Positions 43,045 through 50,466 of a stretch of 64,000 nucleotides of DNA are shown piece after piece. Below the pieces are notes generated by a model that did no database searches, had not been told where the DNA came from, and worked only from the letters and a program-made list of their open reading frames with translations. The first letter of the stretch is position 1. Each line of letters begins with the position of its first letter. Origin of the DNA: an uncultured Synechococcus sp. Its GTDB lineage: Bacteria > Cyanobacteriota > Cyanobacteriia > Phormidesmidales > Phormidesmidaceae. The DNA lies in the NCBI GenBank assembly GCA_937911865.1, contig CALDSK010000308.1, forward strand, positions 19,385 through 83,384, in the 5' to 3' direction. The translations under genes were made by a program, and so were the position numbers.

Positions 43045-43860
43045 ATGACAGTAGAAACAGCCGCAGAGATTAGCTTGACCTCGCTTTCGCCTTTCGGCAT
43101 TGAAGTGACGGGCTTAAATGTTGAAACGGTTACCGATGAAGAACTCTCAACATTGAAACAGCTGTTGGCAGATCAAGGCGTGGCCGTAATTCGCAATCAG
43201 TCCAGCAGCCAGACCATTAGCGACGACACTTTTGTTCGGTTTTTGCAGCGTTTAGGGCAGTTGACTTTTACGGTGGGTGAAAAGCCTGTTGTTGGGCATC
43301 CACTGCTGAATATAGTGAGTAATGTAGGACGCGATCGCCCGCCCAGAAGTGTCTTTCATACAGATACTAGCTATGTTGCTAAGCCACCTGCTTATACTTC
43401 GCTTCGAGCGGTTAAGCTGCCGAGGCAGGGCGGTGAGACGCTGTTTTGTAATCAGTACACGGCTTATGACAGGCTGCCCCGAGCAGTGAGTCAAAAGCTG
43501 CAAGGCGCAGAGATTCTTCATGTTGTTTCAGGCCTGAGCCTAGAAGACGGAGAAGAAACGCAAACCTGGCAGCCACTTTTTAGGCAGCATCCCACATCGG
43601 GAAAAGTCGCGATGTATTTATCTACGCCAGAGCGTTGTCAAAGACTTAGAATTCCATCGGGTGAGCTATCTGTTGAGAAAAGTCAGCAGGTGATTCGGCT
43701 ACTGTATCTGCATTCTATCCGCCGTTGTCAGCTCTATCGCCATCACTGGCAGTCTGGTGATATTGTTTTGTGGGACAATCGCTGTACGATGCACCGCGCC
43801 GATCATTCCAATGTAATCGGCGATCGCGTTTTGCATAGAGGGCTAATTACAGAGGGCTAA
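43045..43860 (+). CDS. TauD/TfdA-type Fe(II)/2-oxoglutarate dioxygenase
   Basis: This 271-residue enzyme has the iron triad His105 and Asp107 (VFHTDTSY) and His250 (NRCTMHRAD), with Arg265 in VLHRGLI as the 2-oxoglutarate anchor. The N-terminus (FGIEVTGLNVETVTDEELST) is normal for TauD. It hydroxylates or cleaves an unactivated carbon of a taurine-, chlorophenoxy- or natural-product-like substrate. It is the third gene of the ATP-grasp/HAD operon, so it may tailor a small amide. A Cys/His-rich stretch (SIRRCQLYRHHWQ) near residue 225 is not typical. Its end lies in a tandem array. Confidence 0.88.
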   Translation: MTVETAAEISLTSLSPFGIEVTGLNVETVTDEELSTLKQLLADQGVAVIRNQSSSQTISDDTFVRFLQRLGQLTFTVGEKPVVGHPLLNIVSNVGRDRPPRSVFHTDTSYVAKPPAYTSLRAVKLPRQGGETLFCNQYTAYDRLPRAVSQKLQGAEILHVVSGLSLEDGEETQTWQPLFRQHPTSGKVAMYLSTPERCQRLRIPSGELSVEKSQQVIRLLYLHSIRRCQLYRHHWQSGDIVLWDNRCTMHRADHSNVIGDRVLHRGLITEG

Positions 43861-43893
43861 TCTCTGAGGACTCATCTCTGAGGGCTAATCTCT
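43838..43893. repeat. Short tandem array, 14-nt period, 4 units, over a stop codon
   Basis: Units at 43838, 43852, 43866 and 43880 are GAGGGCTAATTACA, GAGGGCTAATCTCT, GAGGACTCATCTCT and GAGGGCTAATCTCT. The TauD stop TAA is in the second unit, so the stop region was copied several times. Confidence 0.9.
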
Positions 43894-44019
43894 GGCGAAA
43901 GCCCGATTCTCGATTTGTCTGTTTAGCGGTGCTGCTAGTCCCTTTTTCTATTGTCTATTCTAGTCAGACTGCTGAAACTGTTTTCCCTGGTGCTAGCTGG
44001 CGTGCATTTGTATCTCTAT

Positions 44020-44418
44020 TTATGTCTCCAGAACTTCTTTGACGACCGCTATGCCGTTGAGCGCTGCTGGAAACCCGGCATAGACTGCCATCTGCATGAT
44101 CACCTCTACAATTTCTTCACGCGTACAGCCCACGTTGAGCGCGGCTTGGATATGTACCTTAAGCTGAGCGCGAGCGTTACCCATGGCTGTCAGCGCCGCA
44201 ACGGTAGCTATTTCTCGCGACTTGAGATCGAGCCCGGGGCGGCTGTAGATATCCCCAAAGGGAAATTCAATAACGTAGCGAGCTAGATCTGGAGCTATTG
44301 CTTTTAGACTCTCGATTACCTGCTCACCCGCTTCACCATCAATCGCTTTTAGCTGAGCCCAGCCTCTTCGAAAGCGTTCGGATTTTTCGGTATCAGGCGT
44401 TGAGGTTGTTGTGTTCAT
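44020..44418 (-). CDS. Carboxymuconolactone decarboxylase-family protein
   Basis: From ATG 44418 (MNTTTSTPDTEKSERFRRGW) this is a 132-residue all-helical protein. The family core is visible: SREIATVAALTAMGNARAQL, KVHIQAALNVGCTREEIVEV, then VYAGFPAALNGIAVVKEV. The CxxC of AhpD is absent, so it is of the non-redox CMD type (gamma-carboxymuconolactone decarboxylase-like or unknown). It overlaps the MerR gene by 26 bp and should be controlled by it. An in-frame upstream ATG would run further into the MerR gene and is less likely. Confidence 0.87.
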   Translation of the reverse strand: MNTTTSTPDTEKSERFRRGWAQLKAIDGEAGEQVIESLKAIAPDLARYVIEFPFGDIYSRPGLDLKSREIATVAALTAMGNARAQLKVHIQAALNVGCTREEIVEVIMQMAVYAGFPAALNGIAVVKEVLET

Positions 44419-44791
44419 TGAGTTTGGCCTCCAAGTTTGAATAGTGCTGGATTTTCCAGTCAACTACGGCAAGATTTTCTTGTAGCTGTTGAATCTGTTC
44501 ACTCACAGCTTTTCGATGGTCTTCTAGCAGCTGTTTGCGTTCTCCAAAAGCGGTATCTGGATACTGGCGGACTAGCCTGGCGTACTGTTGCATCTGGCGA
44601 ATAGGCATCCCTGTCAAGCGCAGCCTGTTGAGAAATTCGATCCATCGAATATCACTCTCTGAGTAGCGGCGGTGGCCGTTACTGGCTCGTCCAACTGGTG
44701 CGATGAGTCCGCAGCGCTCGTAGTAGCGAAGGGTATAGACGCTGAGCGCGGTTTTGTGAGCGACCTGTTGAATGGTGAGTGCTGTTGTCAT
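44393..44791 (-). CDS. MerR-family transcriptional regulator
   Basis: From ATG 44791 (MTTALTIQQVAHKTALSVYT) this is a 132-residue regulator with the MerR winged helix (TLRYYERCGLIAPVGRASNG, HRRYSESDIRWIEFLNRLRL) and a long dimerisation helix (about residues 80-125). No metal-binding cysteines follow, so an organic or redox signal is more likely than a metal. The frame is open further upstream, but those residues are not MerR-like and the promoter lies there. It overlaps the CMD gene downstream, giving a two-gene self-regulated unit. Confidence 0.9.
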   Translation of the reverse strand: MTTALTIQQVAHKTALSVYTLRYYERCGLIAPVGRASNGHRRYSESDIRWIEFLNRLRLTGMPIRQMQQYARLVRQYPDTAFGERKQLLEDHRKAVSEQIQQLQENLAVVDWKIQHYSNLEAKLNEHNNLNA

Positions 44792-44813
44792 CTCGGCTAC
44801 CTCGTACATCTGA

Positions 44814-44844
44814 ACTTTAGTTGTTAGAGCGTACTCTAAGTCAA
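44814..44844 (-). promoter_or_regulatory. MerR-type promoter/operator
   Basis: On the minus strand TTGACT (44844-44839) and TAAAGT (44819-44814) are separated by exactly 19 bp, the over-long spacer that MerR activators correct. A palindrome TTAGAG-CGTA-CTCTAA (44824-44839) sits in the spacer and overlaps the -35 box. It lies 23 bp before the MerR start. Confidence 0.82.
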
Positions 44845-44880
44845 GCAAAAAGTGAGGCTGTCGATGGGGACGGTTACCTG

Positions 44881-45804
44881 TTAGCGTTTTTCTTTGGCGT
44901 AGGGTAGGCCTAGCGCAGCGGGCGGGGTGGCTTTGCCAGCGAGTCCTGCGAGTGCAAATAGGGCTGTGATGTAGGGCAGCATGGCTAGCAGCTGATAGGG
45001 AATGTTGAGGCCAAATGCCTGAATGCGGAGCTGCAGGGCTTCTGTTGCGCCGAAGAGTAAGCAAGCAAGGGTGGTTGTGACCGGGTGCCATCGCCCAAAA
45101 ATGAGGGCGGCTAGGGCGATAAAGCCTTTGCCAGCACTCATATTTTCAGCGAAGAATTGAACATGGACGAGGGCGAGGTAGGCCCCTGCGAGACCGCAGA
45201 GCGCACCGCACAGGATGACGCTGACATAGCGGATTCGCGCGACGGAGACCCCTGCGGTATCAGCGGCCTTTGGTGCGTTGCCGACGGCTCGCAGTGAAAG
45301 CCCCCACTGGGTGTGAAATAGGCCGTATGTGCTTGCGGGCAGTAGTAGCAGCAGCAGGTAGAAGAGCAGATCTTGTTGGAAGAAGACGCCGAGAATGGGC
45401 AGGTGCTGTAGGACTGGAATGGGTAGGGAAGAGAGGGGCGGTAGGGCGACTGTTCCAGTGTTGAACAACAGCCTTGCACCGTAGGTGGTGAGCCCTGCCG
45501 CTGTGAGATTTATCGCTAGCCCCGAGACGAGCTGATTAACGTTGAGGCTGACACAGAGGTAGGCATGTATCCAGCCCATGAGTGCTCCGGCGCAGCAGGC
45601 GATCGCAATTGCGAGCCACACTTGCTGTGTGCTGAAGGCCACCGCCGCACTCGCAAAAGCGCCTGTTAGAATCAGGCCTTCTAGTCCAATATTCAACACG
45701 CCCGATCGCTCCGAGAGAAGTCCTCCTATGGCAGCAAAAGCTAGTGGCACTGTGAGACGCAAGCAGGCAGAGAGAAAGTCGGTGAGGAAATCAATAGAAG
45801 ACAT
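44881..45804 (-). CDS. ABC importer permease 2 (BMP/nucleoside type)
   Basis: This 307-residue membrane protein of the BPD_transp_2 family has about eight helices. LSERSGVLNIGLEGLILTGA is the hallmark second-permease start and GKGFIALAALIFGRWHPVTT the conserved cytoplasmic loop. In Bacillus and spirochetes such permeases (YufQ, RbsC relatives) take up purine nucleosides. It is the last of four genes of the unit BMP, ATPase, permease 1, permease 2; permease 1 ends 10 bp upstream. Confidence 0.93.
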   Translation of the reverse strand: MSSIDFLTDFLSACLRLTVPLAFAAIGGLLSERSGVLNIGLEGLILTGAFASAAVAFSTQQVWLAIAIACCAGALMGWIHAYLCVSLNVNQLVSGLAINLTAAGLTTYGARLLFNTGTVALPPLSSLPIPVLQHLPILGVFFQQDLLFYLLLLLLPASTYGLFHTQWGLSLRAVGNAPKAADTAGVSVARIRYVSVILCGALCGLAGAYLALVHVQFFAENMSAGKGFIALAALIFGRWHPVTTTLACLLFGATEALQLRIQAFGLNIPYQLLAMLPYITALFALAGLAGKATPPAALGLPYAKEKR

Positions 45805-45814
45805 AAGTCAATAG

Positions 45815-46876
45815 TCAGCTGTCTGGCTTTGGGGATTGAACCTGTTGCTCTAGCGCTAGGCTGATGGCGACAAACAATACGGTTAGTCCTTGAATGGCAT
45901 AGATAATAGAGACGGGGACAGACGCGCTGCGCTGCATGACGTTGGCACCGCTGCGAAGCATGCCAAAAAAGAAGGAAGTGAGGATGACCACCGCAGGATT
46001 ACCACGGCTGAGCAGGGCGATCGCTAATGCGTCAAACCCATAGCCTGGAGAGAAGTTTTCGAACAGTCGGCGCTTGAGCCCGAGCACTTCACTACTACCG
46101 GCTAGGCCTGCCAAGCCACCTGAGAGTGCTATAACTTGAAGGATTGTTCGATTGACTGAGATGCCTGCGTAGCGAGCCGCTACCGGGTTTTGCCCCACGG
46201 CATCAACACGGTAGCCCCATGCGGTGATCGCAAAGGCGAGAGTGAGTAATGTCGATAGGGCAATGCCGAGAAAAATCCCGGCGTGGGCCTGTGTCTTTCC
46301 CAGGATAGTGGGCAGATATGCAGAAGGTGCGACCAGCTCAGAAAAAGGGCTAGGTGCGTTGGCTGCTTTGAGCGGGCCGTTGACTAGATAGCTGATGAGG
46401 TACTGGGCGATGTAGTTCAGCAGCAGGGTGGTGAGGACTTCGTTAAGGCCACGCGCTACTTTGAGGTAGCCTGCGATCGCACCCCAGGCCGCCCCAAAGG
46501 CAAATCCGCCTAAGAGCGCTAGCGGTAGATGAATCACCATGGGCAAGTCTGAAAACGCTAGACCCACGAGCAAGCTACCTAGCCCGCCCATATAGATCTG
46601 ACCTTCTGCGCCCAGGTTGAACTGTCCTGCTCTGAGAGCGACCAACACGCCCAGGCTAGCGAGAAGCAGGGGTGTTGTTTTGGTGAGGGTGTCGGCGAAG
46701 CCAAAGTAGGTGGTGAGCGCTTGGCGAAAGAGCGCGCTGTAGGCTGCGATGGGACTAGCGCCTGCTAACAACATGAGGAGCGCGCCGACTGTCAGCGCAG
46801 CGGCGACAGCTATTAAAGGCGATAGCGCCGCGCGGAGCCCGGACTTTAGGACGGCTTGGCGGTAGGCGATAGTCAC
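45815..46876 (-). CDS. ABC importer permease 1 (BMP/nucleoside type)
   Basis: This 353-residue protein has about nine helices, of the YufP-type. Conserved pieces are ALRAGQFNLGAEGQIYMGGL (compare LNIGLEG of permease 2) and GYGFDALAIALLSRGNPAVV, the ATPase contact loop. GLNEVLTTLLLNYIAQYLIS is also typical. Its ATG overlaps the ATPase stop by ATGA, so it is coupled to it. With permease 2 it forms the heterodimeric channel. Confidence 0.93.
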   Translation of the reverse strand: MTIAYRQAVLKSGLRAALSPLIAVAAALTVGALLMLLAGASPIAAYSALFRQALTTYFGFADTLTKTTPLLLASLGVLVALRAGQFNLGAEGQIYMGGLGSLLVGLAFSDLPMVIHLPLALLGGFAFGAAWGAIAGYLKVARGLNEVLTTLLLNYIAQYLISYLVNGPLKAANAPSPFSELVAPSAYLPTILGKTQAHAGIFLGIALSTLLTLAFAITAWGYRVDAVGQNPVAARYAGISVNRTILQVIALSGGLAGLAGSSEVLGLKRRLFENFSPGYGFDALAIALLSRGNPAVVILTSFFFGMLRSGANVMQRSASVPVSIIYAIQGLTVLFVAISLALEQQVQSPKPDS

Positions 46877-48492
46877 AGCCTTTCTCCTTTACCTTTAGTT
46901 GCTGAGCTGTTAGTCTCTAATGCTTTAACCTCCGGGCTTACGCCAGTCTCAAGTTTCTCGGCAGTTGCGAGACTCTCCTTGATTTCGGTGCTACCTACCA
47001 TCAAAGCACCTACCTGTTCAAGAGTGGCGCTGCTGGCTTCTAGGATGTCTACTAGCTGTCCGCGATAGATGACGGCTAGGCGATCGCTCATGGCCATGAC
47101 GTCTTCTAGCTCGGTGGAAATGTACAGGATAGCTGCACCGCGCGATCGCTGTGCTAAGAGGCTTTGCTGTACGGCGGCAATTGCTCCAATATCGAGTCCT
47201 CTGGTTGGCTGCATGGCAATAATCACACCGGGTTCACCTGCTAGCTCACGGGCTAAAATGACCTTCTGCTGATTGCCGCCAGAGAGCTGACCGGCTTTGA
47301 GCTGGGCACTGGCGGCGCGGATGTCGAAGGTTTGTATAGCGCTTTTGGCGTGAGCGGCGATCTCTGCTCGCTGTAATATCCATCGCCGACAAAAGGGCAA
47401 TTTGCTAAAGGCTTTGAGAATGAGGTTGTGTGCAATGGAAAAACTCAGTATGAGCCCCTGCTGCTGACGGTCTTCGGGAATGTAGGCGATGGGCTGTTGA
47501 GCAGCAGCTTCAGAGCCGATCTCGATGGTGCCTTTTTGAATGGGGATGAGCCCGGCGATCGCATCTGCGAGCTCCCGCTGCCCGTTTCCATCTACACCTG
47601 CAATGCCAACAATCTCGCCTGCTCGCACCTGTAAAGACAATCCTCTAAGCGCTAGAATGGCATGAGTTTTAGACTGCGCTGAGATGGCCGCTGCGTTGGC
47701 CCACACATTTTTGAGGTTGAGGATGACCTTTCCGGCTGACTGGGGAATGGGTCTGGTGTTGATTTCTACGCTTCTATCGACCATGAGCCTAGCTAGCTCA
47801 GTCCGGTTGGTTTGTGCGATCGCCCTAGTTGCAACGACGTTACCCTGTCGTAAAACGGTAACTTCATCGCACACGGCCATTACCTCATCTAGCTTGTGAC
47901 TGATAAAGATAATGGTGCAAGCTCGCGCGGCTAGCCGCCTTAAAACCTGCAAAAAAGCAGTAATCTCAGCCGGGGTCAAGACTGCTGTTGGCTCATCTAA
48001 AATAAGAATACGCGCCTGCCGGTAGAGCACTTTTAAGATTTCAACTCGCTGTTGAATGCCCACGGGCAGATCGCCTACTCTGGCGAGCGGTGGTACCTCT
48101 AGACCGTAGTCTTTACCCAGCTGAGTAATTTCTTTTGCCTGCGCTTTTATATTTAGCCGCAGACTATCTGCGCTGCCTAAAACAATATTTTCGACCACCG
48201 TCAGCTGCGGTACCAGCATAAAGTGCTGGTGAATCATACCAATCCCATGTTTAATGGCATCGGCAGGTGTCTTGATGTCGATCGGTTTTTTGTCTAAAAA
48301 GATCTTTCCTTCGTCGGGCTGGTACAGCCCAGAAAGAATGTTCATCAGCGTTGATTTGCCTGCACCATTTTCTCCTAGTAAGCCGTGAATACAGCCTGTA
48401 GGAACCGTTAAGCTAATTGAATTATTGGCAATAAACGGGCCGAATTGTTTGGTAATACCTACTAGGCGCAGTCCGCTTTCTAGTTCACTCAT
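46873..48492 (-). CDS. Double-domain ABC importer ATPase (BMP/nucleoside type)
   Basis: This 539-residue protein has two ABC halves, as in RbsA/YufO. First half: Walker A GLLGENGAGKSTLMN, Walker B ILILDEPTAVLTP. Second half: GIAGVDGNGQRELADAIAG, signature LSGGNQQKVILARELA, and PTRGLDIG. The degenerate GVDGNGQ loop of the second half is normal for this group. It starts with an ATGA overlap on the BMP gene and ends with another on permease 1. It powers nucleoside uptake. Confidence 0.94.
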   Translation of the reverse strand: MSELESGLRLVGITKQFGPFIANNSISLTVPTGCIHGLLGENGAGKSTLMNILSGLYQPDEGKIFLDKKPIDIKTPADAIKHGIGMIHQHFMLVPQLTVVENIVLGSADSLRLNIKAQAKEITQLGKDYGLEVPPLARVGDLPVGIQQRVEILKVLYRQARILILDEPTAVLTPAEITAFLQVLRRLAARACTIIFISHKLDEVMAVCDEVTVLRQGNVVATRAIAQTNRTELARLMVDRSVEINTRPIPQSAGKVILNLKNVWANAAAISAQSKTHAILALRGLSLQVRAGEIVGIAGVDGNGQRELADAIAGLIPIQKGTIEIGSEAAAQQPIAYIPEDRQQQGLILSFSIAHNLILKAFSKLPFCRRWILQRAEIAAHAKSAIQTFDIRAASAQLKAGQLSGGNQQKVILARELAGEPGVIIAMQPTRGLDIGAIAAVQQSLLAQRSRGAAILYISTELEDVMAMSDRLAVIYRGQLVDILEASSATLEQVGALMVGSTEIKESLATAEKLETGVSPEVKALETNSSATKGKGERL

Positions 48493-49556
48493 GAAGTAAC
48501 AGCTTTAACAGACGCTTTCCCCTCTTCTTCAGCATCTTCAAATACCAGTTTGCCAGCCACCATATCAGCAGCTATGGCATCGACTTTTTCTCTAACGTCC
48601 GCGGGTACGGCTTCATTGAATGTGCCAAAGCTCACTAGCTCAGGGGTTTCTAGTCCAACCACATACTTTTGATTCCCTATCTCTCCGGTTGCGGCTAGCT
48701 CTGCTACCAGCGTGATCGCACCACCAATGTCTTGTATGGCGCTCGTTAGCACTGCCTGTGGTGCCAAGTCAAACTGGTCAATATTGTTGCCGAAAGCGTA
48801 AATTCCTGCCTCTTCACAGGCCTGTAGTACGGCAGGTGCAGAGTTGTCTAAATTGTGAAAAATCACGTCTACGCCGCTGGCAATCAGTGCAAGCGCAGAT
48901 TCTTTCGCTTTGGCAATATCATTAAAATCTCCCACAAAGCTAGAAACCACTTCAACTTCTGGGTCCATAGCCTTGGCCCCTAAATCCATTGCGGCCCCCT
49001 GCTGCTGAGTAGACTTAAACTCCATTCCTGCCAGATAGGCCATCTTTTTTGTTGTACTCATGGCCGCGCCAATCATGCCACTGAGATAAAGCATCTGATT
49101 ATAGTTGGTACGTACGCAGGTGTAGTTATCGCCCAGCACATCGCCGTTTACGCCTAAGAAATACGTCTCTGGAAACTCCATTGCCACCTGCTCAATCGCC
49201 GCATCAAACTGACCCCCATGACCGACTACAATGGCAAATCCCTGACGGGCAAAGTCTGCTAAGGACTCGGTTTGATCGGCGTTATCAACCTGCTCTACGT
49301 AGGCCACTTCTATGCCCAGGTTGTCGCCTGCTCGCTTCACGCCTTCGTAGCCTAGCTGGTTCCAGCCACCGTCTGTAATTGTTCCAGGTAAAACAATGGC
49401 TAGGCTGGTGCTGACTCCACTTTCGGTGACGCTAGCGGGTTCCTCTGCTGCGGTCTCGTTGGCAGAGGGACTGGCACAGGCCTTCAGTAATACGCTACTG
49501 GCTGCCGTAGCCAGGCTGTATTCTAGAAATCGTCGGCGATCAAAACGGTGGGACAT
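48489..49556 (-). CDS. BMP-family nucleoside-binding lipoprotein
   Basis: From ATG 49556 (MSHRFDRRRFLEYSLATAAS) this is a 355-residue binding protein. The signal combines twin arginines (DRRRFLEYS) with a lipobox LLKAC, so it may be a Tat-exported lipoprotein. The mature part shows the Bmp/PnrA pattern: LAIVLPGTITDGGWNQLGYE, FQSTQ-like contact regions, and GVDVIFHNLDNSA. It should capture purine nucleosides or related compounds for the importer encoded downstream. A divergent deaminase gene upstream supports a nucleobase/nucleoside substrate. Confidence 0.92.
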   Translation of the reverse strand: MSHRFDRRRFLEYSLATAASSVLLKACASPSANETAAEEPASVTESGVSTSLAIVLPGTITDGGWNQLGYEGVKRAGDNLGIEVAYVEQVDNADQTESLADFARQGFAIVVGHGGQFDAAIEQVAMEFPETYFLGVNGDVLGDNYTCVRTNYNQMLYLSGMIGAAMSTTKKMAYLAGMEFKSTQQQGAAMDLGAKAMDPEVEVVSSFVGDFNDIAKAKESALALIASGVDVIFHNLDNSAPAVLQACEEAGIYAFGNNIDQFDLAPQAVLTSAIQDIGGAITLVAELAATGEIGNQKYVVGLETPELVSFGTFNEAVPADVREKVDAIAADMVAGKLVFEDAEEEGKASVKAVTS

Positions 49557-49739
49557 TAGAGTGTGCCTGGTGCTTTGGGGTTTGTTATTCGAGAACCGCC
49601 CACCCAATAGATAGAAATAGATAGAAAGTATTGACGGCTGTCTGTTGATTTATCTGTAGTTTAGGAGTAGGCAATTTAAAAGTAGGCGAAATACTGATAT
49701 TGGTTCGGTAGCTAAATTTACTGAACTAGCTGCTACTGT

Positions 49740-49784
49740 CTCTATGTTGCTTAACTCTATGTCACTTAACCCTATGTTGCTTAA
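49740..49784. repeat. Short tandem array, 15-nt period, 3 units
   Basis: CTCTATGTTGCTTAA, CTCTATGTCACTTAA and CCCTATGTTGCTTAA stand head to tail just before the nucleoside deaminase start, in the divergent gap to the BMP gene. A 10-nt double unit (ATAGATAGAA) near 49607-49626 is similar. Confidence 0.85.
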
Positions 49785-49799
49785 CCTGTATCTACAGAC

Positions 49800-50300
49800 A
49801 TGAAAATGATGATTCAGTCCGCATCGCCTTTGACCGTTCGCCACCTTCGGCAGGCCAATGAAATCGCTATTCGAGCACAGTCTTTGGGGCATCATCCTTT
49901 TGGTGCCATTTTGGTAGCACCAGATGATGAAACTGTTCTTTTTGCTCAGGGCAATGTGGATGTGGTTAACCATGCCGAATCTACTTTGATTCGTACGGCA
50001 GTGACTAATTATAGTGCCGACTACCTGTGGAACTGTACGCTCTACACCACAGTTGAGCCCTGCGCGATGTGCGCCGCGACTCAGTACTGGGCAAATATTG
50101 GCAAGCTTACCTACGGCATCTCAGAAAAGCAGCTGCTAGCGCTTACCGGCAACCATGCTGAGAATCCGACGCTGGATTTGCCTTGCCGAAGTGTGTTTGC
50201 CCGTGGCCAAAAAGAGATTGTTGTTGTCGGCCCGGTTCTGGAAGTGCAGGCTGAAATTTTGGCTGTTCATGAGTCTTTTTGGCAGGCAAATCCCTGGTAA
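49800..50300 (+). CDS. Nucleoside/guanine deaminase-family protein
   Basis: This 166-residue zinc deaminase has the catalytic motif NHAESTLIRTA (His and Glu) and the zinc PCAMC in VEPCAMCAATQYWAN. The fold start (TVRHLRQANEIAIRAQSLGH) and GAILVAPDDE match GuaD and tRNA-adenosine deaminase relatives. It deaminates guanine, cytosine or a nucleoside. It is divergent from the BMP importer, so uptake and first breakdown step are side by side. It is complete and soluble. Confidence 0.9.
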   Translation: MKMMIQSASPLTVRHLRQANEIAIRAQSLGHHPFGAILVAPDDETVLFAQGNVDVVNHAESTLIRTAVTNYSADYLWNCTLYTTVEPCAMCAATQYWANIGKLTYGISEKQLLALTGNHAENPTLDLPCRSVFARGQKEIVVVGPVLEVQAEILAVHESFWQANPW

Positions 50301-50466
50301 GAATTCTGGCGAGAAATTTGAGTAAGGAATTTGGGTAAGAAGTTTAGCTAGCGAATAGTTTTATAGTGTTTAGGACAGTGTAGAAGTTCACCCTTATGGC
50401 AGTTTACGCGCACGGCAGCGTCATGCAGAATGCAGGTCAATCCGTTCTGCTTTGCTAGGAGACTTT

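Noticed and set aside
41209..43860. Mycosporine-like amino acid cluster (ATP-grasp as MysD)
   Set aside because: No mysA, mysB or mysC gene is present and the following genes are not part of known clusters of this type.
44792..45091. N-terminal 100-residue extension of the MerR protein
   Set aside because: The extra residues are antisense of the permease gene and would cover the MerR promoter.
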